From: Prevotellaceae bacterium UBA1743
GTDB lineage: Bacteria; Bacteroidota; Bacteroidia; Bacteroidales; Bacteroidaceae
Reading direction: 5' to 3'
Length of the DNA: 24,720 bases
Assembly: GCA_002314945.1 (NCBI GenBank)
Contig: DCHV01000075.1
Span: forward strand, 1-24,720
Part shown: piece after piece, positions 16,407 to 24,504 of the stretch
Position numbering within the stretch: the stretch's first letter is position 1
How the letters are laid out: each line of letters starts with the position of its first letter
The notes under the pieces: model-generated
What the model was told of the DNA's origin: nothing
The model's input: only the letters and a program-made list of their open reading frames with translations
Database searches by the model: none
Made by a program: the position numbers and the translations under genes

Positions 16407-16414
16407 CAAAATTA
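16407..16414 (-). promoter_or_regulatory. -7 box for the DUF4105-secA operon
   Basis: The minus strand reads TAATTTTG, a match to TAnnTTTG, only 6 bp before the ATG at 16400. A transcript from here would have almost no 5' leader. No clear -33 element is seen. Confidence 0.55.
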
Positions 16415-16520
16415 CAATTTATAAATGAATATTAAGATAAGGATGAGGAAATTATGGAAGGATTTATCGAGGTTTTGCAATTAAAACCGAGAATGCGCGC
16501 AGTGATTGGCGTTTTTTTTG

Positions 16521-16528
16521 TACTTTTG
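16521..16528 (+). promoter_or_regulatory. -7 box for the coaX cluster
   Basis: TACTTTTG matches TAnnTTTG and ends 4 bp before the GTG start of coaX at 16533, preceded by a T-rich stretch. With the usual start site a few bases downstream, the mRNA would be leaderless or nearly so. Confidence 0.55.
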
Positions 16529-16532
16529 CGCC

Positions 16533-17261
16533 GTGAAATTGATTATCGACATAGGGAATACGGTAGCCAAGTTGGTTGCATTCGAGGGTGATGAACCATT
16601 GGAGGAAGTCAAGACATCCAACGAGACGCTTGAGGGACTCCAGATGTTCGTCAGCAAATACTCATTCCAGCGAGGCATTGTAGGGAGTGTGCGAGACTTG
16701 AGTGCACAGGTACGACAATCCCTGGCAAGCCTTCCCTTTCCGGTTCTGGAATTTACCCCAGATACACCCATTCCCATCCACAACCGCTACAGGACGCCTC
16801 GTTCATTGGGCGCAGACAGATTAGCAGCTGCCATAGGAGGCACAGTGCTTAAGCCAGGAAAAGACCTGCTCATCATTGACGCAGGCACCTGCATCACCTA
16901 CGAGGTGGTAGATGCACGTGGAAACTACTGGGGAGGCAACATCGCGCCAGGAATGCAGATGCGCCTACATGCCTTACACGAATACACAGCCCGTCTCCCT
17001 CTGGTTTCCCCCGATGGAGAAGTACCTGGTATCGGGTATGATACAGAGACAGCCATCCGCAGTGGCATTCTCCGTGGAATGAAATACGAAATAGAGGGCT
17101 ATATCCGTTCCATGATAGCCAAATTCCCCCACCTTTTGGTGTTTTTGACAGGTGGAGACGGGATAAATTTTGACAATACAATAAAAAATATCATCTTTGC
17201 AGACAAATACATTGTCCCACGCGGGCTGAACAAGATATTAGACTATAACTATGGTCAATAG
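16533..17261 (+). CDS. coaX: Type III pantothenate kinase
   Basis: A 242-residue cytoplasmic kinase that phosphorylates pantothenate in the first step of coenzyme A synthesis. Type III enzymes belong to the ASKHA/acetate-kinase fold, need a monovalent cation, and are not inhibited by CoA. The ATP phosphate-binding DIGNT motif is at residues 5-10, GADR with the catalytic Asp at 93-96, DAGTC at 116-120, and GGNIAPG at 134-140. The length is normal. The GTG at 16533 is the only start giving a standard N terminus (MKLIIDIGNT). Starting further upstream, at 16506, would add residues encoded by the promoter. The stop codon overlaps the start of the outer-membrane protein gene by 11 bp, so the two are co-translated in one operon. 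Confidence 0.95.
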   Translation: MKLIIDIGNTVAKLVAFEGDEPLEEVKTSNETLEGLQMFVSKYSFQRGIVGSVRDLSAQVRQSLASLPFPVLEFTPDTPIPIHNRYRTPRSLGADRLAAAIGGTVLKPGKDLLIIDAGTCITYEVVDARGNYWGGNIAPGMQMRLHALHEYTARLPLVSPDGEVPGIGYDTETAIRSGILRGMKYEIEGYIRSMIAKFPHLLVFLTGGDGINFDNTIKNIIFADKYIVPRGLNKILDYNYGQ

Positions 17262-18579
17262 AAAAAGACTTATCAGCACAATTCTGTGCATACTTATCTC
17301 TTCCCCCATCCTACTGGCACAGACAGGCGGAAGCAATTCATCCTATTCCCGTTTTGGCTTAGGCACGCTCAACGATCAGTCACAAGGCTTCAACATGGGT
17401 ATGGCCGGTGTAGGATTGGGAATGCGGTTCGGCAACCGGCTCAACTTCTCCAACCCTGCGTCCTATTCAGCTATCGATTCTCTGACCTTCCTTCTTGATG
17501 TGGGAATGAGAGTTTCCTCGGGTCACATGAAGAACAGCACCTCCAGCATCAACGTACTCAATACCAGTTTGGATTACGTAAACTGTGGTTTCCGATTGGC
17601 ACCGCGCTTAGGTCTCACAGCTGGCTTCGTACCCTTCTCCACCATCGGCTATGATTTCTCCACCGAGAGCAAAGTAGGTTCGGATTACACCACCACCCAA
17701 TCCATCGTAAGCAAAAGTACCTACGCGGGGGAAGGTGGAATACACGAAGTATTCCTCGGCATAGGATGGAGAGCTGTCAAGGACTTGAGTATCGGTATGA
17801 ATGTCGGTTATATGTGGGGAAAATGCTATCATGCTCTCCAGCAATCCTTCACCGAAGGGGGCGTAGAGTCCTCCAAGTACAGCAACCTATATAATGTGCA
17901 GGAGACTCATATCCATACCTACAAGATTGACTTCGGAGCACAATACCCTCTACGTATCGACAAGCAGAATATGCTGACCATCGGAGCTGCAGCAGGTATT
18001 GGACATACGATAAACAGCGATGCTGTCCTCACCCGTTTTACCACCGTTGGCGATAGTACACAAGTCACTACGCCCAACGCCTTCAGCCTCCCATTCTCAT
18101 TTGGTGCTGGCGTGGCGTGGAATCACAACGCCAAGTGGACTGTCGGAACTGACGTGAAGCACGAACGATGGGGCGATTGCAAGGCGCCAGTCATGAAAAA
18201 TCAGTCGGACGGCAAAATCACTTATCCTTCTCAGAAGGGAAGTTACATGAACAGGACCAAGGTAGCTGTAGGCGCTCAGTTCATCCCCAACCTCGCATCA
18301 CGGGGATATTTCCAGCATATTGCGTACCGCTTGGGTGCACACTACTCCACCCCCTATCTGAAGATCAACAATCAAGATGGCCCTTCGGAATATGGCGTGA
18401 CAGCAGGAGTGGGATTACCCATCAGCAACAACATCAGCAAGGGCACTGTCATCAATGCCTCCCTGCAATGGTTGCGTCGCGACCCCAAGGTTCAAGGGAT
18501 GATTACCGAAGACTATTTCATGCTCAATTTAGGCGTCACGTTCAGCGAGCGCTGGTTCATGAAATTCAAGATACAATAA
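17251..18579 (+). CDS. Outer-membrane beta-barrel protein, FadL-like
   Basis: A 442-residue predicted outer-membrane barrel. The signal peptide is residues 1-23 (ending ILLAQ). The mature N terminus, SSYSRFGLGTLNDQSQGFNMGMAGVGLGMRFGN split at about residues 30-62, and LNFSNPASYSAIDSLTFLLDVG resemble the FadL/TodX-type long-chain lipid transport barrels and related Bacteroidetes proteins. Alternating hydrophobic strands continue to a C terminus ending in an aromatic-rich strand (FSERWFMKFKIQ). The gene overlaps coaX by 11 bp and is followed after 18 bp by lptC, consistent with a role in the outer membrane, but the transported molecule cannot be named. Confidence 0.85.
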   Translation: MVNRKRLISTILCILISSPILLAQTGGSNSSYSRFGLGTLNDQSQGFNMGMAGVGLGMRFGNRLNFSNPASYSAIDSLTFLLDVGMRVSSGHMKNSTSSINVLNTSLDYVNCGFRLAPRLGLTAGFVPFSTIGYDFSTESKVGSDYTTTQSIVSKSTYAGEGGIHEVFLGIGWRAVKDLSIGMNVGYMWGKCYHALQQSFTEGGVESSKYSNLYNVQETHIHTYKIDFGAQYPLRIDKQNMLTIGAAAGIGHTINSDAVLTRFTTVGDSTQVTTPNAFSLPFSFGAGVAWNHNAKWTVGTDVKHERWGDCKAPVMKNQSDGKITYPSQKGSYMNRTKVAVGAQFIPNLASRGYFQHIAYRLGAHYSTPYLKINNQDGPSEYGVTAGVGLPISNNISKGTVINASLQWLRRDPKVQGMITEDYFMLNLGVTFSERWFMKFKIQ

Positions 18580-18597
18580 GGTTTGTACGCGCATAGG

Positions 18598-19347
18598 ATG
18601 GAGCACCATCAGGAAAACAATCATCCGACAACAGGACACTGTAGGAAATCGAGAACCGCATACGGATTCCTCATCATTGTATGCCTGCATTGTATGATGA
18701 TGTCGTTATTCTCCTGCCAAGGAGCTGTGGAACACTTGGCCGAAGCAATCCACGACGAAGACTCCATTCCTTTCATGCGTTCCCGGGGTATCAATACGCT
18801 CATTTCGGATTCTGGCATGATGCGCTATCACATGGTGGCAGAGGAGTGGGACATCTGCAATATCGAGGGAGAGTCCCAGACAACATGGAGATTCAAGAAA
18901 GGGCTCCTCATGGAACGTTTCGACAAAGATTTCCATATCGACCTCTTTGTACAGGCCGACACCGCCTATCTGCACAAGCAAACCATGTGGGAACTAAGAG
19001 GACGAGTAGTGATACGGAATGTCAATGGTGATATTTTCAAGACAGAGGAACTGTTCTGGGATATGGAGAAGCACGAGATGTGGAGCCACAAATTCATGCA
19101 CATCATCACCCCCGACCGCGAACTCCAGGGTACCGAATTCCGCAGCAACGAGGAGATGACCAAATACTCCGTAGCCAATTCCGCAGGAGCATTCCCTGTT
19201 TCCGATACAGAGAATTCCCAGGGTGAACCATCCGACACTATTCAATCGTCCAATCAGGATGCCTCCTCCGGGACATCTCCTTCCGACAAGAAACGTTTCC
19301 CACCTGCACCGGAGAAAGAAAAGCAACCACTAAAACTGCGATTTTGA
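18598..19347 (+). CDS. lptC: LPS export component LptC
   Basis: A 249-residue protein matching the LptC family, the bitopic inner-membrane protein that passes lipopolysaccharide from LptBFG to LptA. A membrane or lipoprotein signal spans residues 21-39, with a possible lipobox LFSC (C40). The beta-jellyroll region shows FMRSRGINTLISDSGMMRYHM, LHKQTMWELRGRVVIRNVNGD and FKTEELFWDMEKHEMW, the usual LptC blocks. From about residue 197 there is a Ser/Pro/Lys-rich tail of about 50 residues that looks disordered. I prefer ATG 18598 over the upstream TTG 18583, which follows the previous stop by 3 bp. The last bases overlap the next gene (TTGA), suggesting coupled translation. Confidence 0.85.
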   Translation: MEHHQENNHPTTGHCRKSRTAYGFLIIVCLHCMMMSLFSCQGAVEHLAEAIHDEDSIPFMRSRGINTLISDSGMMRYHMVAEEWDICNIEGESQTTWRFKKGLLMERFDKDFHIDLFVQADTAYLHKQTMWELRGRVVIRNVNGDIFKTEELFWDMEKHEMWSHKFMHIITPDRELQGTEFRSNEEMTKYSVANSAGAFPVSDTENSQGEPSDTIQSSNQDASSGTSPSDKKRFPPAPEKEKQPLKLRF

Positions 19348-20639
19348 ATACCGACCTCATTTTACAAGCACTCATCGTATTACTCTTTTCCGCCTTCTTC
19401 TCGGGAATGGAAATCGCATTTGTCTCCAGCAGCAAACTGCGTTTCGAGATAGACCGCGAGAACAAGGGATTTACCACCAGGCTGATAGACAGATTCTATC
19501 TCCACCCCAACGATTTCATCTCCACCCTACTGGTGGGCAACAACATCGCATTGGTCATTTTCGGTATCCTCATGGCACGTATCATCAACGATACAATGCT
19601 TGTACCATTGGGTATCCACTATCCCGAAGAGACCTGTCCCAATGACGGCATCTGCTTGCTCATACAGACCCTCTTGAGTACCCTTATTGTGTTGGTGACA
19701 GGAGAATTCCTGCCCAAGACATTGTTCCGTCTCAATCCTAACCGCATGATGCACATCTTTGCTTTGCCAGCCTACATCATATATTTGGCATTGTGGCCCA
19801 TCAGCAAATTCACAAGCGGTCTCGGCAAGATACTTCTATCCCTCCTCGGACAGAAGGTAGAGAAGAACGTCGTAGGACGCTCCTTCACCAAGGTAGATCT
19901 CGACTATCTCATCCAGAACAACATCGACAACATAGAGTGTGAAGACCAGATCGAGGACGAAGTGAAAATATTCCAGAATGCATTGGATTTCAGTAGTGTA
20001 AAGGTCCGCGACTGCATCGTGCCACGTACAGAACTCGACGCAGTGGAAGACAACACATCACTGGAAGTACTGAGAAGTCATTTCATCGAGAGTGGTCATT
20101 CCAAGATTGTAGTGTATCACGATGACATAGACAACATTTCCGGCTATATCCATTCCTCCGAATTGTTCCGACTCAAGTCTGGAGATGACTGGAAAAAGAG
20201 CATCCGCGAAGTACCCATAGTCCCCGAGACAATGAACGCCAAGAAACTGTTGGCCACCTTCATGAGCCAGAAGAAATCCCTGGCAGTCGTAGTGGATGAG
20301 TTTGGCGGAACCAGCGGCATCGTCACCCTGGAAGATCTCGTGGAAGAGATATTCGGCGACATTGAGGACGAGCACGACATCACCCATTATACGGCCAAGG
20401 ATTTAGGGAATGGCGAATACCTCCTCTCCGCACGCATGGAGATAGAGAAAGCCAACGAAGCCTTGGGGCTCGACCTCCCCGTCAGCGAGGAATATCTCAC
20501 CGTAGGAGGACTTATTCTGAAAGAATACCAGAGTTTCCCCAAACTGAACGAAATCGTGAAATTCGGACATTGGGAATTCAAGATAATCCAAAATACAACG
20601 ACGAAGATTGAGTTGGTAAGACTCAAAGTGACAGAATAA
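19344..20639 (+). CDS. CNNM/CBS/CorC-type membrane protein (hemolysin C/GldE-like)
   Basis: A 431-residue inner-membrane protein of the CNNM/HlyC/CorC family, related to magnesium efflux proteins and to GldE of gliding Bacteroidetes. The N-terminal DUF21/CNNM domain has four hydrophobic segments, beginning LILQALIVLLFSAFFSGMEIAF, with the family FSGMEIA motif. A CBS pair spans about residues 205-330 (VRDCIVPRTELDAVEDN and LAVVVDEFGGTSGIVTLEDL). A CorC/HlyC C-terminal domain follows (about 350-428). The start is a TTG overlapping the lptC stop as TTGA; the next in-frame ATG falls inside the first membrane segment, so TTG is preferred. It closes the coaX-lptC operon. The transported ion is not shown by the sequence. 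Confidence 0.88.
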   Translation: MNTDLILQALIVLLFSAFFSGMEIAFVSSSKLRFEIDRENKGFTTRLIDRFYLHPNDFISTLLVGNNIALVIFGILMARIINDTMLVPLGIHYPEETCPNDGICLLIQTLLSTLIVLVTGEFLPKTLFRLNPNRMMHIFALPAYIIYLALWPISKFTSGLGKILLSLLGQKVEKNVVGRSFTKVDLDYLIQNNIDNIECEDQIEDEVKIFQNALDFSSVKVRDCIVPRTELDAVEDNTSLEVLRSHFIESGHSKIVVYHDDIDNISGYIHSSELFRLKSGDDWKKSIREVPIVPETMNAKKLLATFMSQKKSLAVVVDEFGGTSGIVTLEDLVEEIFGDIEDEHDITHYTAKDLGNGEYLLSARMEIEKANEALGLDLPVSEEYLTVGGLILKEYQSFPKLNEIVKFGHWEFKIIQNTTTKIELVRLKVTE

Positions 20640-20685
20640 TCACACTTTTTCATACTCTTTATAGGAAAATATGGAATTATTATCA

Positions 20686-20693
20686 TATCTTTG
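20686..20693 (+). promoter_or_regulatory. -7 box for the PpiD-like gene
   Basis: TATCTTTG matches TAnnTTTG and lies 40 bp before the ATG at 20734. A TTTATA at 20658-20663 may stand in for -33. It gives the folding-factor gene a promoter separate from the upstream operon. Confidence 0.55.
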
Positions 20694-20733
20694 TGCGATT
20701 TTACTGATAAAAACAAAATAAAACATAAACAAA

Positions 20734-22887
20734 ATGGCAACATTACAAAAAATTCGTAGCAAAGGCAAGATACTCATTGCAGTAGTAGGTCTGGCCTTGT
20801 TTGCATTCATCGCCGAGGAGTTTGTACGCTCTCTATCCTATACTCAGAGCGAGAGTCGTCAGCGCATCGGAAAGATTTACAGTGAGAAAATCAATGTCCA
20901 GGACTTCAACGCACAAGTGGACGAGTACGCCAACGTAATCAAGTTCACCAACGGACTCAGTTCCCTGTCCGACGAGCAGATGTCCATGATCCGCGATCAG
21001 GTATGGCAGACCACAGTCAACGAGAAGCTCATCGAGCACGAGACAGACAAGTTGGGTCTGACCGTCACCGACGAAGAACTGCAGGAAATCATCTCCAAGG
21101 GTCAGAGCCCCATGCTTTCACAGACCCCCTTCCGCACTCAGGCAGGTGGATTTGACTACAACGCCCTGAAGCAGTTCCTTTCACAGTACGACGAGATAAT
21201 GACCAACAACGAAGTTCCCGTCGAGACTAAGGAACAGTACAACCAGATGTTCGGTTACTGGAAGTTCGTCGAGAAGAGCATCCGCAAGCAGGCCCTCATC
21301 GAGAAGTATCAGAACCTCCTCACAAACGCCATCATGAGCAACCCCGTTGCAGCAAAGCAGAATTACGAGGGTCGCATCAACGAATCAGACATCCTTATGG
21401 CAGCTATCCCCTACTCCACCATCAAGGACAGCGAGATAACCATCGAGGATAGCGAGTTGAAGGCAAAGTACAACGAGCTGAAGGAGACATTCCTCAACAT
21501 TCAGGAGACACGCAACTTCAAGTACATCGACATCGCAGTCAAGGCAAGCAAGGAAGATATCGAGGCTTTGGACAACGAGATGAATGGTTATGCACAGGCT
21601 TTGGCCGAGGGTGCTGATCCTGCCAAGACCATACGCGAAGCTGCCAGCCTGGTATCCTACAGCAGTATGCCCATCAGCAAACATGCACTCCCCCACGACA
21701 TGGCCGAGGCTCTGGATTCTATGAGCGAAGGCAGTCAGGTAGGTCCCTACTACCACGAGCATGACAACTCAGTGAACATCGTACGCCTCATTTCCAAGGT
21801 GTCACGTCCCGACTCTATCGAAGTACGTCAGATAGGAGTACCCGGAGCTACTATCGAAGAAATGCGCAAGACAGCCGACAGTATCATGGTAGCCCTCAAC
21901 GGAGGAGCCGACTTCGATACTATCGCCAAGAAATATGACCAACCTGCTGCCAAGAACTGGATTACCAGTGCACAGTACGAAGGTCAGACCCTCGATGAGA
22001 ACAACCGCATGTTCCTCGAAACCCTGAACACCGCAGCAGTAGGTGCCTACAACAAGATAGAACTGGATAACCAGGGCATCCTCATTGCACAGGTAACCGA
22101 CCGTCGCAACATCATCGACAAGTACAACGTAGCCGCCATCAAGCGTACACGTGATTTCAGCAAGGACACCTATGGCAAGGCATACAACGATATCAGCGCC
22201 TTCTTGGCAGGCAATCCTACTCAGGAAGAGATAGAAGCCAATGCACAGCAGGCAGGTTACACCGTACAGAGCCGCGAGAACATCAGCAGCTCCGAGCACT
22301 ATGTGGCCAACGTAAGCAGTACCAGAGAGACCATGCGCTGGTTGTTCAACGACAAGACCAAGGTAGGCGATGTATCACCCCTCTACGAGTGTGGCGAAAA
22401 CGACCACCTCTTGGTAGTTATCCTCACAGGCATCAATCCAAAGGGTTACGGTACATGGAATCAGGAGGATGTCAAGTCACGCCTCACCTCCGAAGTTATG
22501 AAGGACAAGAAAGCAGCCCTACTTCTTGAGAAGATCAAGGATGCTAAGAGCATCAGCGACATCACCAAGATAGAAGGAGCAGTCAGCGACACCGTCAAGC
22601 ACATCAACTTCACCAGCCCCGCCTTTATTTCCAAGGTAGGTTCCAGCGAGCCCATTCTTGCAGGTGCAGTCAGCAGCGCAAAGCAAGGCGACTTCAAGAC
22701 AGGCATCAAGGGCAACTCCAGCGTCTTTGCATTCCAGGTATTGTCTCAGAACAAGTTGAGCACACAGTACGACGAGGAAAAGGAAAAGAAGCAGTCCATC
22801 CAGACCGCAACACGCTTCCTCGGCTCATTCACCTCCGAGCTGTACAAGAAAGCTGACATCACAGACAATCGCTACATCTTCTATTAA
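20734..22887 (+). CDS. PpiD/SurA-like periplasmic folding chaperone, peptidyl-prolyl isomerase family
   Basis: A 717-residue inner-membrane-anchored protein with the layout of PpiD. One N-terminal membrane helix covers about residues 12-29 (KILIAVVGLALFAFIAEE). It is followed by a SurA-N-like helical chaperone region (QDFNAQVDEYANVI, MIRDQVWQTTVNEKLIEHETDKLGLTVTDEELQEII split by short linkers) and a long periplasmic part. A parvulin-like region around residues 365-450 (VRQIGVPGATIEEMRKTADSIM, GADFDTIAKKYDQPAAKNW) is much degraded, so isomerase activity is doubtful and a chaperone role for outer-membrane proteins at SecYEG is more likely. It has its own promoter (20686-20693) and terminator (22922-22959). 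The position after envelope genes fits. Confidence 0.88.
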   Translation: MATLQKIRSKGKILIAVVGLALFAFIAEEFVRSLSYTQSESRQRIGKIYSEKINVQDFNAQVDEYANVIKFTNGLSSLSDEQMSMIRDQVWQTTVNEKLIEHETDKLGLTVTDEELQEIISKGQSPMLSQTPFRTQAGGFDYNALKQFLSQYDEIMTNNEVPVETKEQYNQMFGYWKFVEKSIRKQALIEKYQNLLTNAIMSNPVAAKQNYEGRINESDILMAAIPYSTIKDSEITIEDSELKAKYNELKETFLNIQETRNFKYIDIAVKASKEDIEALDNEMNGYAQALAEGADPAKTIREAASLVSYSSMPISKHALPHDMAEALDSMSEGSQVGPYYHEHDNSVNIVRLISKVSRPDSIEVRQIGVPGATIEEMRKTADSIMVALNGGADFDTIAKKYDQPAAKNWITSAQYEGQTLDENNRMFLETLNTAAVGAYNKIELDNQGILIAQVTDRRNIIDKYNVAAIKRTRDFSKDTYGKAYNDISAFLAGNPTQEEIEANAQQAGYTVQSRENISSSEHYVANVSSTRETMRWLFNDKTKVGDVSPLYECGENDHLLVVILTGINPKGYGTWNQEDVKSRLTSEVMKDKKAALLLEKIKDAKSISDITKIEGAVSDTVKHINFTSPAFISKVGSSEPILAGAVSSAKQGDFKTGIKGNSSVFAFQVLSQNKLSTQYDEEKEKKQSIQTATRFLGSFTSELYKKADITDNRYIFY

Positions 22888-22921
22888 TAACAAAGAAGCA
22901 CCTATATATATTATATAAGGT

Positions 22922-22959
22922 ATAGGGGAGACCTCCAGCAGGCCTCCCCTATTTTTTTT
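22922..22959 (+). terminator. Intrinsic terminator after the PpiD-like gene
   Basis: ATAGGGGAG (22922-22930) pairs with CTCCCCTAT (22944-22952), extendable by part of the inner ACC/GGC bases, and runs directly into eight T residues (22952-22959). It lies 35 bp past the stop codon and may also block read-through into the convergent ATPase gene. Confidence 0.9.
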
Positions 22960-22975
22960 GTAGATTGTTACTAAC

Positions 22976-24172
22976 TTAGTATGTCAATCCCACTAACCAA
23001 ATAGGCAATTTCTTTCCAACTGGAAATTCCATAGAGTCAGCAAGGATGTATGAATCTGGAACGTCTGCTATCTGGTCGAACGATTTGTCAGCTCCTCCCA
23101 CTTCAATTGTTATCTTACCATCAATCTTGAAATCGCCGATACCCCTGCCATATTCCACAGAATGATTCACAGCAAGCTGGTTCACTACGAAACACTCTCT
23201 GATTGTTCCTATCACCATGTCTTGAGTCAGGGCGTAAAGCATATTCGTATTGTGCAGGAATATCTTGTCAGGTTTTTGCATCTTTGTCACCGACTTATTG
23301 TCCGTATAAAGCAAGTGCAGCAACTCAGCCCTCTGCATACGGCTTAGGTATGACAACACGGTATTCTTGTTCAGTTCCAAATAGGAAGAGAGTTTTGCGA
23401 TATTCACCTCGTATGGCAGATTACCAGCTAAGAACAAAAGCATAGACTTCATCTTGCGGGTAAAAGCAGGATCTACACCGCAGAACTGGGTCAGTTCCTG
23501 TTCGAGGATAAAGTTGATGACATTTTCTATCCTGCTGTAGTATTCCGTTTCATTTCCATCATAGAAAGGGTAGTAACCCACACGCAGGTATTCCTCGAAC
23601 ATTTGCTGTGGACGGCATACGGCATTCACCTCCTCGCAGATACTGTCTGGATGATTCAATATCGCTTGGAGTGAATGAACAGGCAGTTGGATACCTTTGT
23701 AGAAATGAAGATACTCACGAAACGACAACCCCTCCATGGTATAGGAGAGAACACGCCTGGACAGGTCTGCATCTGCATTCAGAATCTGTAATAGGGACGA
23801 TCCGGTAAACGTAATTTTCAATTGGGGGTAGAGATCCGTTATCTCCTTCAGCTCCTTGCTCCATGTAGGGTATTTATGCACTTCGTCGAGAAAAAGGTGT
23901 TTTCCCCCTCTTATGTAGAATTTCTCAGCCAAGTCCAATAGCGAATGAGTTGTGAAGTAGATACTGTCCATGACACAGTACAGACTCTCACCAGGCTGCA
24001 CCCCGTATGTTTTCTTGATATATTGTCGCACCAAAGTAGTCTTACCCACACCTCGCGAACCTTTGATTCCTACCAGTTGCTTCTGCCAGTCGATTTTATC
24101 CATCAACTCGCGAACTATGCCCATATCGACTTGCGATATGAACATGTGGTGTTTCTTAAACAATTGCTCCAT
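22976..24172 (-). CDS. AAA_14/DUF4143 ATPase with embedded winged helix
   Basis: A 398-residue cytoplasmic ATPase of the AAA_14 plus DUF4143 type, abundant in Bacteroidales and without a settled function. Walker A is GSRGVGKT at residues 38-45, Walker B LFLDEVH at 93-99, and a sensor-like TFTGSSLLQI at 121-130. Residues 254-289 (EVNIAKLSSYLELNKNTVLSYL and following) read like a winged helix-turn-helix. The C terminus has a PD-(D/E)XK-like pattern (D347, then IEVGG at 356-360) in which the expected Lys two residues after Glu357 is Gly359, so nuclease activity is unlikely. It is a lone gene convergent with the PpiD-like gene. Three operator-like elements with 33-bp spacing lie just upstream of its promoter. 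Confidence 0.88.
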   Translation of the reverse strand: MEQLFKKHHMFISQVDMGIVRELMDKIDWQKQLVGIKGSRGVGKTTLVRQYIKKTYGVQPGESLYCVMDSIYFTTHSLLDLAEKFYIRGGKHLFLDEVHKYPTWSKELKEITDLYPQLKITFTGSSLLQILNADADLSRRVLSYTMEGLSFREYLHFYKGIQLPVHSLQAILNHPDSICEEVNAVCRPQQMFEEYLRVGYYPFYDGNETEYYSRIENVINFILEQELTQFCGVDPAFTRKMKSMLLFLAGNLPYEVNIAKLSSYLELNKNTVLSYLSRMQRAELLHLLYTDNKSVTKMQKPDKIFLHNTNMLYALTQDMVIGTIRECFVVNQLAVNHSVEYGRGIGDFKIDGKITIEVGGADKSFDQIADVPDSYILADSMEFPVGKKLPIWLVGLTY

Positions 24173-24201
24173 CTGTATCCTTTGTTATTGAAAATAGATT
24201 G

Positions 24202-24209
24202 CGAAGATA
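24202..24209 (-). promoter_or_regulatory. Candidate -7 box for the ATPase gene
   Basis: The minus strand reads TATCTTCG, one base from TAnnTTTG, 29 bp before the ATG at 24172. The nearest operator-like element (24214-24230) begins 4 bp upstream and would cover the -15 to -33 zone, so a bound protein would block RNA polymerase. Confidence 0.45.
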
Positions 24210-24213
24210 CAAA

Positions 24214-24297
24214 CGCTTATTGAAATAACCAAAATATTCACAAAAAAGGTTATCGTAATAAGCGATTTTCACCAGAAAACGGTTATTGCAATAAGCG
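24214..24297. repeat. Three near-palindromic 17-bp elements at exact 33-bp spacing
   Basis: The elements follow GGTTATnnnAATAAGCG. Copy 1 is inverted (24214-24230, CGCTTATTGAAATAACC). Copy 2 is GGTTATCGTAATAAGCG (24248-24264). Copy 3 is GGTTATTGCAATAAGCG (24281-24297). Their 12-bp cores start at 24217, 24250 and 24283, exactly 33 bp apart, and the core of copy 3 (TTATTGCAATAA) is a perfect palindrome. A weaker TTATTGAAAATAG at 24185-24197 may be a fourth, decayed copy 32 bp away. They look like operators placed on one face of the helix upstream of the ATPase promoter. Confidence 0.85.
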
Positions 24298-24464
24298 AAA
24301 ACTGATGAAATCATCCACACCACCCCAGCACCCGTTACTTCGCTATAGGCTTCCCATGATGTCAAAGATCTCCGTTTGGTGCAACTTTGCGCCACATCTT
24401 TCCCCTCATCCGCCCAAGCCACGCCCCCTTCAGGAGGAATCGGAGAAATTCTTTGCCGTAATCC

Positions 24465-24504
24465 GTCAGCTCTTCGGTAGTTCTTCGGTAGCCCTTCGTA
24501 ATTT
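24465..24504. repeat. 11-bp-period tandem array
   Basis: GTCAGCTCTTC (24465-24475), GGTAGTTCTTC (24476-24486) and GGTAGCCCTTC (24487-24497) are adjacent 11-bp units sharing most positions. Phased differently, CTTCGGTAGTT, CTTCGGTAGCC and CTTCGTAATTT run from 24472 to 24504. They are not in a gene. The unit length matches the arrays at 1961-2087 and 24590-24622, although the sequence differs. Confidence 0.75.

Noticed and set aside
24214..24297. Short CRISPR array (17-bp repeats with 16-bp spacers)
   Set aside because: The repeats are too short, one copy is inverted, there are only three copies, and no cas gene lies nearby. Operators fit better.
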